From Campylobacter sp. UBA1713 (GTDB lineage Bacteria; Campylobacterota; Campylobacteria; Campylobacterales; Campylobacteraceae), in NCBI GenBank assembly GCA_002317305.1, contig DCIZ01000125.1, forward strand, positions 1 to 16,002: a stretch of 16,002 bases of DNA, in the 5' to 3' direction. Made by a program: the position numbers and the translations under genes. The notes beneath the pieces are model-generated. The model saw only the letters and a list, made by a program, of their open reading frames with translations. It did not search any database and had not been told where the DNA came from. This document shows, piece after piece, positions 1 to 6,214 of this stretch; position 1 is the first letter of the stretch, and every line of letters starts with the position of its first letter.

Positions 1-82
1 GAATTTTAAGGTAAAAATATGCAAAAACAAATTCGAAAGCAAGCCACTCAAATTTATTAAGTGGTTTTTTAGAGGTGCCCTT
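1..82 (+). repeat. Right half of fold-back (MITE-like) element, truncated by window edge
   Basis: This segment aligns end to end with the right half of the element at 6215-6393. Shared landmarks in the same order are TTTTAAGG, GCAAAAACA, TTCGAAAG, AGCCAC, and the terminal TTTTTAGAGGTGCCCTT. The two copies differ at many positions, so this is an old, diverged copy, and its left half lies outside the window. Within it, CCACT and AGTGG can form a small local hairpin. There is no coding potential. Whether the element is mobilised by a transposase in trans is inference. Confidence 0.7.
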
Positions 83-180
83 TAGGCTCAAAGCAACTAA
101 AACTAAAATACGAAAATGGCAAAATAAAAAAAGCAGGCTAAATCGCTACACAAAAAAAACAGGCAAAACGGCGTTTTAGT

Positions 181-288
181 GTTTATCGTTTGTTAGCGTT
201 TTTAGCATTTTAGCGTTTAGCATTTTTAGCGTTTTAGCGTTTAGTATTTCTAGCGTTTTTAGCGTTTTAGCATTTTTAGCGTTTTTGT
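181..288. repeat. Array of degenerate TTTTAGCGT / TTTAGCATT short repeats
   Basis: About a dozen units of 7-10 bases, built on the core TAGCG or TAGCA separated by T runs, follow one another without other sequence. Unit length varies (TTTAGCG, TTTTAGCG, TTTTTAGCG), so the array does not hold a reading frame, and the opposite strand (CGCTAAAA) brings in TAA stops. It lies downstream of the 3' end of ispH, in a region with no gene from 83 to 428. Right after it, a pair of near-identical blocks containing AATTCC(A/G)CCGTCTCGCC occurs at about 308-328 and 362-381. I see no known protein-binding consensus in the array. Confidence 0.75.
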
Positions 289-428
289 AACATTCGTTTT
301 TGCGTGCCAAAAATTCCACCGTCTCGCCAAAATTTGTGCTATTTTAAACAAAACGTCCCGCCAAAATTCCGCCGTCTCGCCCTCGCTGTCCATTTTTAGC
401 GCAACAAATTTAGCGCCGTTTTTGCGAA

Positions 429-1259
429 TCACCCAGCCAACTCGCGAATTTTCGCCACCACTTCGCTCACCACCCACTCCGGCGTAGAAGCCCCCGCCCC
501 CACGCCACAAAGCCACTTGCCTACAAACCACTCATCACGAAGCTCACCAGCACTCTCCACCACAAAACTCGCCTCGCAAATTTCTTTTGCTATTAGGTAA
601 AGCTGTTTTGTGTTTGAGCTATTTTTACCGCCGATGATCACCATCACGTCTGCTTTTTTAGCCAGCTCGGACGTGGCTTTTTGGTTGTTTAACGTAGCGT
701 TACAAATGGTGTTAAAAACACGAAGCTCCTTTACCACGCCCACCAAAAACGCCGCTATCTCGCAAAATTTTTCTACCTTCTTCGTAGTTTGCGAAAGAAG
801 TGCGACTTTGTTGCCAAATTTGACATTCAAAAGCTCGCTCACTTCGCTCACCACATAGACTTTGCTTTTTGAAAAACTGACTATCCCCTTTACTTCTGGA
901 TGCGTTGCGTCTCCAAAAAAAACTATTTCGTAGCCTTCGCTGCTCACTTTTTCTACTATTTCGCGCGGCTTTTTCACAAAAGGACAAGTCGCGTCTATCA
1001 CCTCCAAAGGCATCATTTGCAAAGTAGCCAAGTCGCTCTTTGTGATGCCGTGCGTGCGAATGATGGCTTTTTTCTCATCTGTAAGCTCACTCAAATTTGA
1101 AAGTGTCCGCACACCGAAGTTTTTTTCTAGCCGTTCTATCTCAAGTCTGTTGTGAATCAGCTCGCCTATGGTCGCGCCCGCGCCCGCACTTTCGGCTATT
1201 TTTATGGCGCGTTTTACACCAAAACAAAAACCATAACTTTTTGCTAGCTCTATCTCCAT
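429..1259 (-). CDS. ispH: 4-hydroxy-3-methylbut-2-enyl diphosphate reductase (IspH/LytB)
   Basis: IspH performs the last step of the MEP isoprenoid pathway in the cytoplasm, reducing HMBPP to IPP and DMAPP with an oxygen-sensitive iron-sulfur cluster. The 276-residue length is normal. The three cluster cysteines are visible: Cys12 in YGFCFGVKRA, Cys92 in DATCPFV and Cys186 in NTICNAT. Substrate-site residues are also present: His36, His70 (RTHG), His120 with Glu122 (THPEVKG), and the QTT motif at 157-159. The ATG start at 1259 is supported by AAGGA just upstream, inside the end of recO. The recO stop codon abuts this start with no spacer, so the gene is translated as the last cistron of the ppi-recO-ispH operon. 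No convincing terminator is seen after its TGA. Confidence 0.97.
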   Translation of the reverse strand: MEIELAKSYGFCFGVKRAIKIAESAGAGATIGELIHNRLEIERLEKNFGVRTLSNLSELTDEKKAIIRTHGITKSDLATLQMMPLEVIDATCPFVKKPREIVEKVSSEGYEIVFFGDATHPEVKGIVSFSKSKVYVVSEVSELLNVKFGNKVALLSQTTKKVEKFCEIAAFLVGVVKELRVFNTICNATLNNQKATSELAKKADVMVIIGGKNSSNTKQLYLIAKEICEASFVVESAGELRDEWFVGKWLCGVGAGASTPEWVVSEVVAKIRELAG

Positions 1260-1880
1260 TTAGAATCCTTCCATCACCACGTCAAAAACCTCACTCACAA
1301 AAGAGTCGCTTGCGTGCAAAACTTCGCACGTCTTAAACATCTGCCTCACATCTTTTACATCTAGTGCAAATTTGCCCGCACAACTGCTGTGAGCGGTCAA
1401 AAACGCCCGTAAAAGTGCCACGCTTTTTTCGCCACTTAAAACGCCATCGCAAAAAAAACATCGCTCACAAAACTCTAGCCGCCCTTCAAAGTGAAGTAGC
1501 TCCAAAAACGCCTCCACGACCGCACGCTTCGGGTTTTGTCTGGCAAATTTAGCCGCCGTCTTTTCTACCAGCGAAAAGTAAAATTCGCCCACCGCTTCGC
1601 TATCTTTTATGTGTTCAAACAAAAGCCTCAAAAACTGCTGCCACACAAAAAGCCGCTCACGAGAGGCAAGCCACGAAAAACCCAAGTGCGAGATGTTTTG
1701 TAAAACAGGCAAAAATACGCCACGTTCAAAAAGCTCAAAGTCTATCTTAAAACCTTGTGTAACTATGCTGTGCCTTGCGCCGTAAAAGCGGTAGCACTTT
1801 AAAAGCTCACGCTCTGTAAGCAAAAAAACTATGCTGTCCTCTTCGCGAACTTTTTGAATTTTTAAGATGTAGCCCTGCAA
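1260..1880 (-). CDS. recO: DNA repair and recombination protein RecO
   Basis: RecO loads RecA on single-stranded DNA together with RecR in the RecFOR gap-repair pathway. The protein is 206 residues, the short form typical of Campylobacter rather than the longer gamma-proteobacterial one. The start MQGYILKIQKVREEDSIV is the usual OB-fold N-terminus of the family. A cysteine cluster at Cys138, Cys141 and Cys144 sits where RecO proteins often carry zinc ligands. The start is TTG, two bases after the stop of the cyclophilin gene, with GAGAG as a weak ribosome-binding site, which suggests translational coupling. recR, its functional partner, lies elsewhere in this window (11110-11676). Family identification rests on the N-terminus, length and Cys cluster; overall similarity in this family is low. 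Confidence 0.85.
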   Translation of the reverse strand: MQGYILKIQKVREEDSIVFLLTERELLKCYRFYGARHSIVTQGFKIDFELFERGVFLPVLQNISHLGFSWLASRERLFVWQQFLRLLFEHIKDSEAVGEFYFSLVEKTAAKFARQNPKRAVVEAFLELLHFEGRLEFCERCFFCDGVLSGEKSVALLRAFLTAHSSCAGKFALDVKDVRQMFKTCEVLHASDSFVSEVFDVVMEGF

Positions 1881-1882
1881 AT

Positions 1883-2377
1883 TTAGATGCTCTCTACTAC
1901 GCGAATACGCACGATGCCGTCTCCTGCTCGCACAGAATCTAGCACTTTTAACCCAGCCTCGTCTGTTACTTTTCCAAAGACGGTGTGAACGCCGTCAAGG
2001 TGGCGTTGAGCGCTGTGGCATACGAAAAACTGACTTCCGCCCGTGTCTCTACCAGCGTGTGCCATCGAAAGCGAGCCGCGCTCATGTTTGCTCTTTTGTC
2101 CTACGCACTCGCACTTTATGCGCCAGCCCGGACCGCCTGTGCCTGTGCCAAACGGACAACCGCCCTGAATGACAAAGTTTGGAATCACGCGGTGAAAATT
2201 TAGCCCATCGTAAAATTCGCTGTTTGCTAGATGTGCGAAGTTGCTCACCGCCTCTGGTGCTTCTGTGGCAAAAAGCTCGCAAGTCATCGTGCCTTTTGTG
2301 GTCTCAATGATGGCAAATTTGAATTTGGCTAGCTCTGATGCGTTTGTGTTGTAGCTTTTTAGTGGGTCGTTTCTCAT
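1883..2377 (-). CDS. ppiB: Peptidyl-prolyl cis-trans isomerase, cyclophilin type
   Basis: A single-domain cyclophilin of 164 residues that catalyses proline isomerisation during protein folding. No signal peptide is present, so it should be cytoplasmic. Signature positions are present: the [13 protein letters not shown] block with catalytic Arg63 and Gln71, the GTGTGGPGW loop, GSLSMAHAG at 101-109, SQFF at 115-118, and [10 protein letters not shown] at 126-135. The N-terminal extension of about 20 residues before the first strand ([10 protein letters not shown]) matches the Campylobacter form. ATG at 2377 has AAGGA about six bases upstream. This is the first gene of the ppi-recO-ispH operon. 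A cysteine-rich stretch (Cys74, Cys89, Cys91) is usual for this subgroup as far as I recall. Confidence 0.95.
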   Translation of the reverse strand: MRNDPLKSYNTNASELAKFKFAIIETTKGTMTCELFATEAPEAVSNFAHLANSEFYDGLNFHRVIPNFVIQGGCPFGTGTGGPGWRIKCECVGQKSKHERGSLSMAHAGRDTGGSQFFVCHSAQRHLDGVHTVFGKVTDEAGLKVLDSVRAGDGIVRIRVVESI

Positions 2378-2412
2378 GATGAGTCCTTTTTTTGTTAAAA
2401 TTTTGTTTCAGA

Positions 2413-2418
2413 AGTGTA
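2413..2418 (-). promoter_or_regulatory. Candidate -10 box for the ppi-recO-ispH operon
   Basis: The minus strand reads GCTACACTTC, with TACACT as the candidate -10 about 36 bases before the cyclophilin start codon. T-rich sequence lies upstream and there is no clear -35, as is common in Campylobacter sigma-70 promoters. The match is only 4 of 6 to TATAAT. Confidence 0.35.
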
Positions 2419-2484
2419 GCGAAAAATCCTTAAAATTTAAGCCGAATTTGGTTAAAATGTGCGGTTTTGAGTTTATTTTTTTCA

Positions 2485-2573
2485 GTCCCGCCGCCGTTTT
2501 CTTTTTCGCGATGCTCAAAAGAAAACGGCGGCGGGACGGGCGGACGGGGGCTAAAGCACCTGCGACCCCTTTT
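2485..2573 (-). repeat. Structured hairpin element, copy 1 (minus orientation)
   Basis: Read on the minus strand, the element starts AAAAGGGGTCGCAGG and continues through a small hairpin (GGTGC, TTTA loop, GCCCC, one mismatch) and CCCGTC. It ends in a perfect 21-bp stem (2485-2505 paired with 2517-2537) closed by an 11-base loop, GAGCATCGCGA. A second element at 3327-3414 has the same order of parts, the same 21-bp stem length and the same 11-base loop length in the opposite orientation. No T run follows the stem on either strand, so it is not a simple intrinsic terminator. It lies between the divergent ppi operon and the gene at 2659. Confidence 0.85.
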
Positions 2574-2599
2574 AGCTTGAAAATAGCACCAACACGTTA

Positions 2600-2605
2600 T
2601 ATAAT
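2600..2605 (+). promoter_or_regulatory. Candidate -10 box for the gene at 2659
   Basis: A perfect TATAAT lies 53 bases upstream of the ATG, with an AT-rich downstream leader and AGGAG at 2648-2652 as ribosome-binding site. No -35 is evident. The promoter lies just outside hairpin element copy 1, so the gene can be transcribed independently. Confidence 0.6.
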
Positions 2606-2658
2606 GATTAAAAAAAACATATCTAATTAAAAAAAAATACAAATAATAGGAGAAAAAG

Positions 2659-3297
2659 ATGAAAATTTTAAATTTAACCTCGCTTTTTTCATTTCAGTTT
2701 GAGGGCGAAAAATTCGAAAACGCCGAGTTTTTTACTGTTTCGCCTCTAAAAGACGAAAGTGTAGGCGGCGAATTTATCCGCTGTGAATTTGGCGCACTCT
2801 CTTACGTTTTGACGATGGTTTGTGCTGAAATTTTAGGCGGTAAATTTGCCAAATTTGACACAGGCTTTTTGAGTGGCGAAAGCAACGTGGGCGAAGAGGA
2901 AGTGCCGCTACTTTGCGACTTTGTGCGTGAGTGCAACTGCGTGGTCATCTCGCCAGAAAACTTTACAAAAAGCGTTTCGGCGCTGCTTTGTGAGCTACAA
3001 AAAGTTTGCAAATTTGACGTGGTCGGTTTGCGTGGCGAGCGACTAAAAGTCGGCGGTGAGTGCGCTGAAGTGTTAGAGGTTTTGGAGAGTTTTGACGGCG
3101 CGGTGGTTTTTACCCACAACAAGTGTAGCGAGTTTCGAGGTGGCGCGTTTTTTGCCGCTGCTGCAAAGCTAAAAAATGGCGAGACGGTGAATTTTAGAGG
3201 CTTACAGGCGACTTTTGTGCTAGATTCTTCACTAAAAGGGACGGTGGCGTTTTTTGGCGACAAAAGTCTAACGTGGGGCTTTTCGCTTTTTGCTTAA
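2659..3297 (+). CDS. Protein of unknown function; possible relative of an atypical complex I (Nuo) subunit
   Basis: A 212-residue soluble-looking protein with no signal peptide or membrane segment and seven cysteines scattered without a clear cluster motif. ATG at 2659 is preceded by AGGAG and a TATAAT box. Two stretches recall, from memory only, the molybdopterin-like C-terminal half of NuoG or the small non-canonical NuoF-like subunit of Campylobacter complex I: GFLSGESNVGEEE at 70-82, and the C-terminal run with NGETVNFRG, LDSSLKGTVAFFG at about 173-201, which looks like the small beta-barrel end of that fold. No other nuo gene is nearby, so an isolated paralogue, a displaced subunit or an unrelated protein are all possible. 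The gene is bracketed by inverted copies of a hairpin repeat, and codon use looks like its neighbours. The gene call is secure; the function is not. Confidence 0.8.
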   Translation: MKILNLTSLFSFQFEGEKFENAEFFTVSPLKDESVGGEFIRCEFGALSYVLTMVCAEILGGKFAKFDTGFLSGESNVGEEEVPLLCDFVRECNCVVISPENFTKSVSALLCELQKVCKFDVVGLRGERLKVGGECAEVLEVLESFDGAVVFTHNKCSEFRGGAFFAAAAKLKNGETVNFRGLQATFVLDSSLKGTVAFFGDKSLTWGFSLFA

Positions 3298-3326
3298 CGG
3301 AATGCGAAGTGCGGAATTTTTATTAT

Positions 3327-3414
3327 AAAAGGGGTCGCAGGGGCAGAGCCCCCGTCTCACCGCCTCCGCCCAAACTCTCTTTGAGCGAAGCGAAAAGAGA
3401 GTTTGGGCGGAGGC
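3327..3414 (+). repeat. Structured hairpin element, copy 2 (plus orientation)
   Basis: The element begins AAAAGGGGTCGCAGG, followed by a small hairpin GGGGC-AGA-GCCCC and CCCGTC, then a perfect 21-bp stem (3362-3382 with 3394-3414) and an 11-base loop, GAGCGAAGCGA. Compared with copy 1, the 5' part is nearly identical and the loop differs at three central bases. The stem differs at 12 of 21 pairs but remains fully paired. It follows the stop of the gene at 2659-3297 by about 30 bases, so it would be in the 3' part of that transcript. Confidence 0.85.
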
Positions 3415-3415
3415 T

Positions 3416-3436
3416 AAAAAAAGCGTTAGCTTTTTT
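3416..3436. terminator. Bidirectional-looking intrinsic terminator after the gene at 2659
   Basis: AAAAAAGC-GTTA-GCTTTTTT forms an A/T-flanked short hairpin directly after the 21-bp stem of element copy 2. It has the usual form of an intrinsic terminator with a T run on the plus strand and A run in front, so it could act in both directions. The stem is weak in GC (two G-C pairs) and may depend on the large hairpin before it. Confidence 0.5.
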
Positions 3437-3733
3437 AACAAATTCAACCTTTCGTGAATTTGACTTTTTTACTAACTTAAAAGGCGGGGAATTCTTCGGT
3501 CGCCTTGCGGAAAGCGGAATTTGATAAATTCGCTTTTCGTGAATTTAAAGATTCTACTCGCTCACAGGGCGGGGGATTCTTCGGTCGGCTACGCCTCCCT
3601 CAGAATGACGGCGGTAACGGAAAACAGAATACAGAAAACAGAAAACGGAATTTGTGAAAAATTTGCTTTTTCGTAAATTCGTTTGTCGATTCTAGAATCG
3701 CAGAATCCGCACTCCGTTTTCAGTTTTCCGAAT
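3437..3733. repeat. Gene-free, repeat-rich intergenic stretch
   Basis: No convincing gene lies here. AAATTC-n9-GAATTT type inverted motifs around TTTTCGT occur three times, at 3440-3461, 3526-3546 and 3659-3680. The last two are also each preceded by CGGAATTTG. The word ATTCTTCGGTCG occurs twice, at about 3490 and 3573; the second is a complete unit ending CCCTCAGAATGACGG (ATTCT can pair with AGAAT), and the first is truncated. CAGAA/CAGAAAA tandem repeats lie at about 3618-3648, and a 14-bp palindrome CGATTCTAGAATCG at 3687-3700. The stretch separates two converging genes, so some of these inverted repeats may serve in termination. Confidence 0.7.
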
Positions 3734-6145
3734 CTACTTAACCATCTTGTCGTAGTCTACGCCTTTTGCGCCTACCAAACGTTTTCGTTTTACGTTAAAC
3801 TCTGGCGACAAAATGTCCCTACTAGCGCTATATTCTGGCGTTTTTACACCGCCCAAAGTAGCAAGCACGTGAATGGTGTCATCGTTTACAAACGGGCGGT
3901 CTTTTGCCGCAAGTGCTGCTGCAAAAAGCTCTGGACGCTTTGCTTTGTAGGTGTCGCTCATGAGAATCACAAAAGGAATTTCGTAGCAAAGTTTGTAGTC
4001 CTTGCTGTGCCCAGCAAACCCTTCAAAACCCTTGTCAAAAACCACATCGCCGTGGTCGCTCAAAAACAACAAAACCGCATCGTCATCTTTGAAAACTTTC
4101 CAAATTTCATTTACGAGGTAGTCGGTAAACAAATTTGCATTTGAGTAGCCTGCTATGAGCTGTTTTTTAAACGCTTGAGGCCAGTTTGAGTCGTCTACTT
4201 GCTCCGTTAAGTCGCTTGGTTTAAATTTGTCAAACGACTTTGGGTAGCGTTTGTCGTAGTTTAGGTGCGCGCCCATGAGATGCACGACGTAAAATTCACG
4301 CTCATCGTTTTTGCGAAATTCAGCTAGGATGTCGGCGTTGTCCGCTGGGACTTTTTTGAGAAAGTCGGCGTTTTTGCTCACCGTCATCTGCTTTACGCCT
4401 TCGTAAATGCCTGTCAAAACCTGTTGCGAGATGTAGCGCGTTTTGTAGCCAGCAAAGCTAAAAAGGCTCACCATGTCCAGTCCGCTCTTTACGCCATCTT
4501 TGTTTGAAAAGTCAAAGAGATGTTCTAGCACAAGGTAGGTCGTGGGTGCTACGGCTATGACGTTGTCAAAGCGTGCTAGGTGTCCGCTCTTTTCTAGTGC
4601 GCTTAAATTTGGTGTGGAGTCGAGGTAGTAGCCGTAAAGTTTGCCAAATTTTGGGCGTTGTTGTGACTCGCCTATGACAAGTATGACTTTTTTGGGCGGA
4701 TTTACGCTTTTTATCTTGCCTTCAAATTTGCGTCTTAACTCGCGGTTTTGGCGGAAAATTCGCTCTGCGTCCTCTTCGTTTGCAAACATGATGGAGTCGT
4801 CTAGCGCCGAAACAAAGGCGATTCTGGTGAAGTTAAATTTGTTTAGTTCGCGCTCGTCATCGTATATGTAAAACGCTGTCATAAGCGTGGTAGCGACAAA
4901 AACGCCAAAAAGCAAAAAGGCGACAGGCTTTGTAAAAACGGCAAAACGCTGTGAGATTTTTGTGAAAAAACGAGACAAATTTAGTTTTTGTAGCTTTTGT
5001 GTAGCGAAAGTTACCGCCGCTGCTGCTAGCCAAATGCCGACTATCTTAAAGCCTATGTAGGTCGTGATAAACTCAAAAGCCTCTTGTGTGTCTGTTTGTT
5101 TTATGCCTAAAAGTGCCATTTTTGTAAAAAACATCTGGTAGTTTGTAAGCAAAAAACTCTCTACACCAAAGAGAATAAAATTTAGCCACATGACTACGGT
5201 TAGGAGTTTTTTGGCAAATTTGTCGCTAAACAAAAAGATGGCGTAGAGCAAAACAAGCGTGAGCGAAAATGTGATGATGAGGCAGTCGTTTTCAAAATAG
5301 TCGCCGTTTATCTGCTCGTTCCAAGTAAGCAAGATGAAATTTGAGACGACTAAAAGTGCAAGTTGCGGCAAGTTTTCTAAAATGAAGCGTCCGAAATTTT
5401 CTATTTTTAGCAGTTTTGTCGTGTTTTTAGCCAAAAAAGAGAACAAACGTGCGGTCGGACGTGCGGTTAGGCGTGCGAGCGAGCTGGCAAGATGAGTGAG
5501 TTTTTCGCCCATTTTTATGTAAAAAAGCACGCCAAAAAGCAGACAAAACGCCACAAAAACACCGAGCAGTTTTACAAAGTCAAAGTCGCTAAACGTAAGC
5601 GGCTGGCGTAACAAAAAGTCCAAATTTAACTCCTTGTTGTTTTGGAGGTTTAGCGTGTAGGAAAAGTGCTCATTGTTGCCGATGCGTGCTTCGTCTAAAA
5701 GGAAAATGCCGTTGGCTTTTATGTTTTTAAAGTAGGCAAGTTCAAGTGGCATTTTTTGGTTTGTTAAAGTCCATTCGCTTTTGAAATTTAGCACGAGGTT
5801 GGCGCGCTCGCCTGCAAATGTGGGCTTTAGCCAAACGCGGTAACTTTTGAAAAACGTGCGTTGCGGTAGCGTAAGCGTGCGTGAGATGGCGTTTTGCGTT
5901 TGGACGTTTTGCGTTTGGGCGTTTTGTGAGATTTTGACATTTTTGTCGGTGCTTTTGAGTGCAAGAGCGGCATTTGGGGCTTCTAGGCGAAGTTCTAGCC
6001 TTGCGTTCTTTTGCTCATAAGTCGCAAGCGATGACTCTTTTACAAACCAACTTTCGTTTAACGAAAAGGTCAAAATTAGTGCGAGTGTGGCAAAAAACAA
6101 GATGGCAAATTTGTTATAGCTTCTCTCTCTCTCTCTGGTTTTCAT
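3734..6145 (-). CDS. Phosphoethanolamine transferase-like integral membrane enzyme (sulfatase/alkaline phosphatase fold) with extra N-terminal module
   Basis: The C-terminal 320 residues carry the sulfatase-fold catalytic domain of the EptA/EptC/CptA family, which transfers phosphoethanolamine to lipid A, core sugars or, in C. jejuni EptC, also flagellar and glycan targets. Visible motifs are VILVIGESQQR (Glu493, Ser494), GYYLDSTPNL, HLMGAHLNYDKRYP (His622, His627), SDHGD (Asp697, His698) and GH (His713), which would hold zinc. Five membrane segments at about 257-277, 286-306, 313-335, 363-383 and 405-425 match the usual EptA anchor. The 803-residue length exceeds the usual 500-570 because of about 250 extra N-terminal residues: a membrane anchor at 12-30, a likely periplasmic beta-rich region 31-190, another membrane segment 191-211 and a basic linker. 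ATG at 6145 has GGAG upstream. Codons 4-8 are an AG dinucleotide tract. The true acceptor cannot be read from sequence. Confidence 0.85.
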   Translation of the reverse strand: MKTRERERSYNKFAILFFATLALILTFSLNESWFVKESSLATYEQKNARLELRLEAPNAALALKSTDKNVKISQNAQTQNVQTQNAISRTLTLPQRTFFKSYRVWLKPTFAGERANLVLNFKSEWTLTNQKMPLELAYFKNIKANGIFLLDEARIGNNEHFSYTLNLQNNKELNLDFLLRQPLTFSDFDFVKLLGVFVAFCLLFGVLFYIKMGEKLTHLASSLARLTARPTARLFSFLAKNTTKLLKIENFGRFILENLPQLALLVVSNFILLTWNEQINGDYFENDCLIITFSLTLVLLYAIFLFSDKFAKKLLTVVMWLNFILFGVESFLLTNYQMFFTKMALLGIKQTDTQEAFEFITTYIGFKIVGIWLAAAAVTFATQKLQKLNLSRFFTKISQRFAVFTKPVAFLLFGVFVATTLMTAFYIYDDERELNKFNFTRIAFVSALDDSIMFANEEDAERIFRQNRELRRKFEGKIKSVNPPKKVILVIGESQQRPKFGKLYGYYLDSTPNLSALEKSGHLARFDNVIAVAPTTYLVLEHLFDFSNKDGVKSGLDMVSLFSFAGYKTRYISQQVLTGIYEGVKQMTVSKNADFLKKVPADNADILAEFRKNDEREFYVVHLMGAHLNYDKRYPKSFDKFKPSDLTEQVDDSNWPQAFKKQLIAGYSNANLFTDYLVNEIWKVFKDDDAVLLFLSDHGDVVFDKGFEGFAGHSKDYKLCYEIPFVILMSDTYKAKRPELFAAALAAKDRPFVNDDTIHVLATLGGVKTPEYSASRDILSPEFNVKRKRLVGAKGVDYDKMVK
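5890..5926. repeat. In-frame 15-bp tandem repeat inside the transferase gene
   Basis: CGTTTTGCGTTTGG(A/G) occurs twice in tandem, followed by a 7-base partial third copy. In the protein this gives five-residue repeats around QNAQT-QNVQT at about residues 75-86, in the predicted periplasmic N-terminal region. Copy-number change would keep the frame. Confidence 0.85.
6122..6136 (-). repeat. AG dinucleotide tract (7.5 units) at codons 4-8 of the transferase gene
   Basis: On the coding strand the start codon is followed by AAAACC and then 15 bases of alternating A and G, encoding Arg-Glu-Arg-Glu-Arg. Gain or loss of one unit shifts the frame right after the start, and no other in-frame ATG with a ribosome-binding site is near. 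This resembles the CT/AG tracts that phase-vary Helicobacter outer-membrane protein genes. The tract is in the ON frame here. That it actually varies is inference. Confidence 0.8.
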
Positions 6146-6165
6146 ATTTTCTCCAATAGTATAAA

Positions 6166-6171
6166 TTTATA
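6166..6171 (-). promoter_or_regulatory. Candidate -10 box for the transferase gene
   Basis: The minus strand reads AATGTATAAATTTATAC, with TATAAA as candidate -10 giving a leader of roughly 15-20 bases and GGAG just before the start codon. A second overlapping possibility, TATACT, would leave too little leader. The end of the fold-back element lies about 45 bases farther upstream. Confidence 0.45.
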
Positions 6172-6214
6172 CATTTTACATAAATTTTGTTTTAAATTTA
6201 CTTAAATGGTAAAA

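Noticed and set aside
181..288. The TAGCG array as a CRISPR array
   Set aside because: Units are under 11 bases, of variable length and without unique spacers.
259..531. 90-codon minus-strand frame overlapping the end of ispH
   Set aside because: It overlaps ispH in another frame, has low-complexity Gly/Arg-rich start and no ribosome-binding site; it is a shadow running into the repeat region.
2485..2537. The large hairpin as an intrinsic terminator of the ppi operon or of an upstream gene
   Set aside because: It lies upstream of both divergent genes and no T run follows the stem on either strand.
3273..3524. 83-codon plus-strand frame after the gene at 2659
   Set aside because: It runs through the hairpin element and repeats, has no ribosome-binding site, and its Pro/Arg-rich product reflects the stem sequence.
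3683..4144. 153-codon plus-strand frame opposite the transferase
   Set aside because: It is antisense to the conserved catalytic domain and has no ribosome-binding site or recognisable features.
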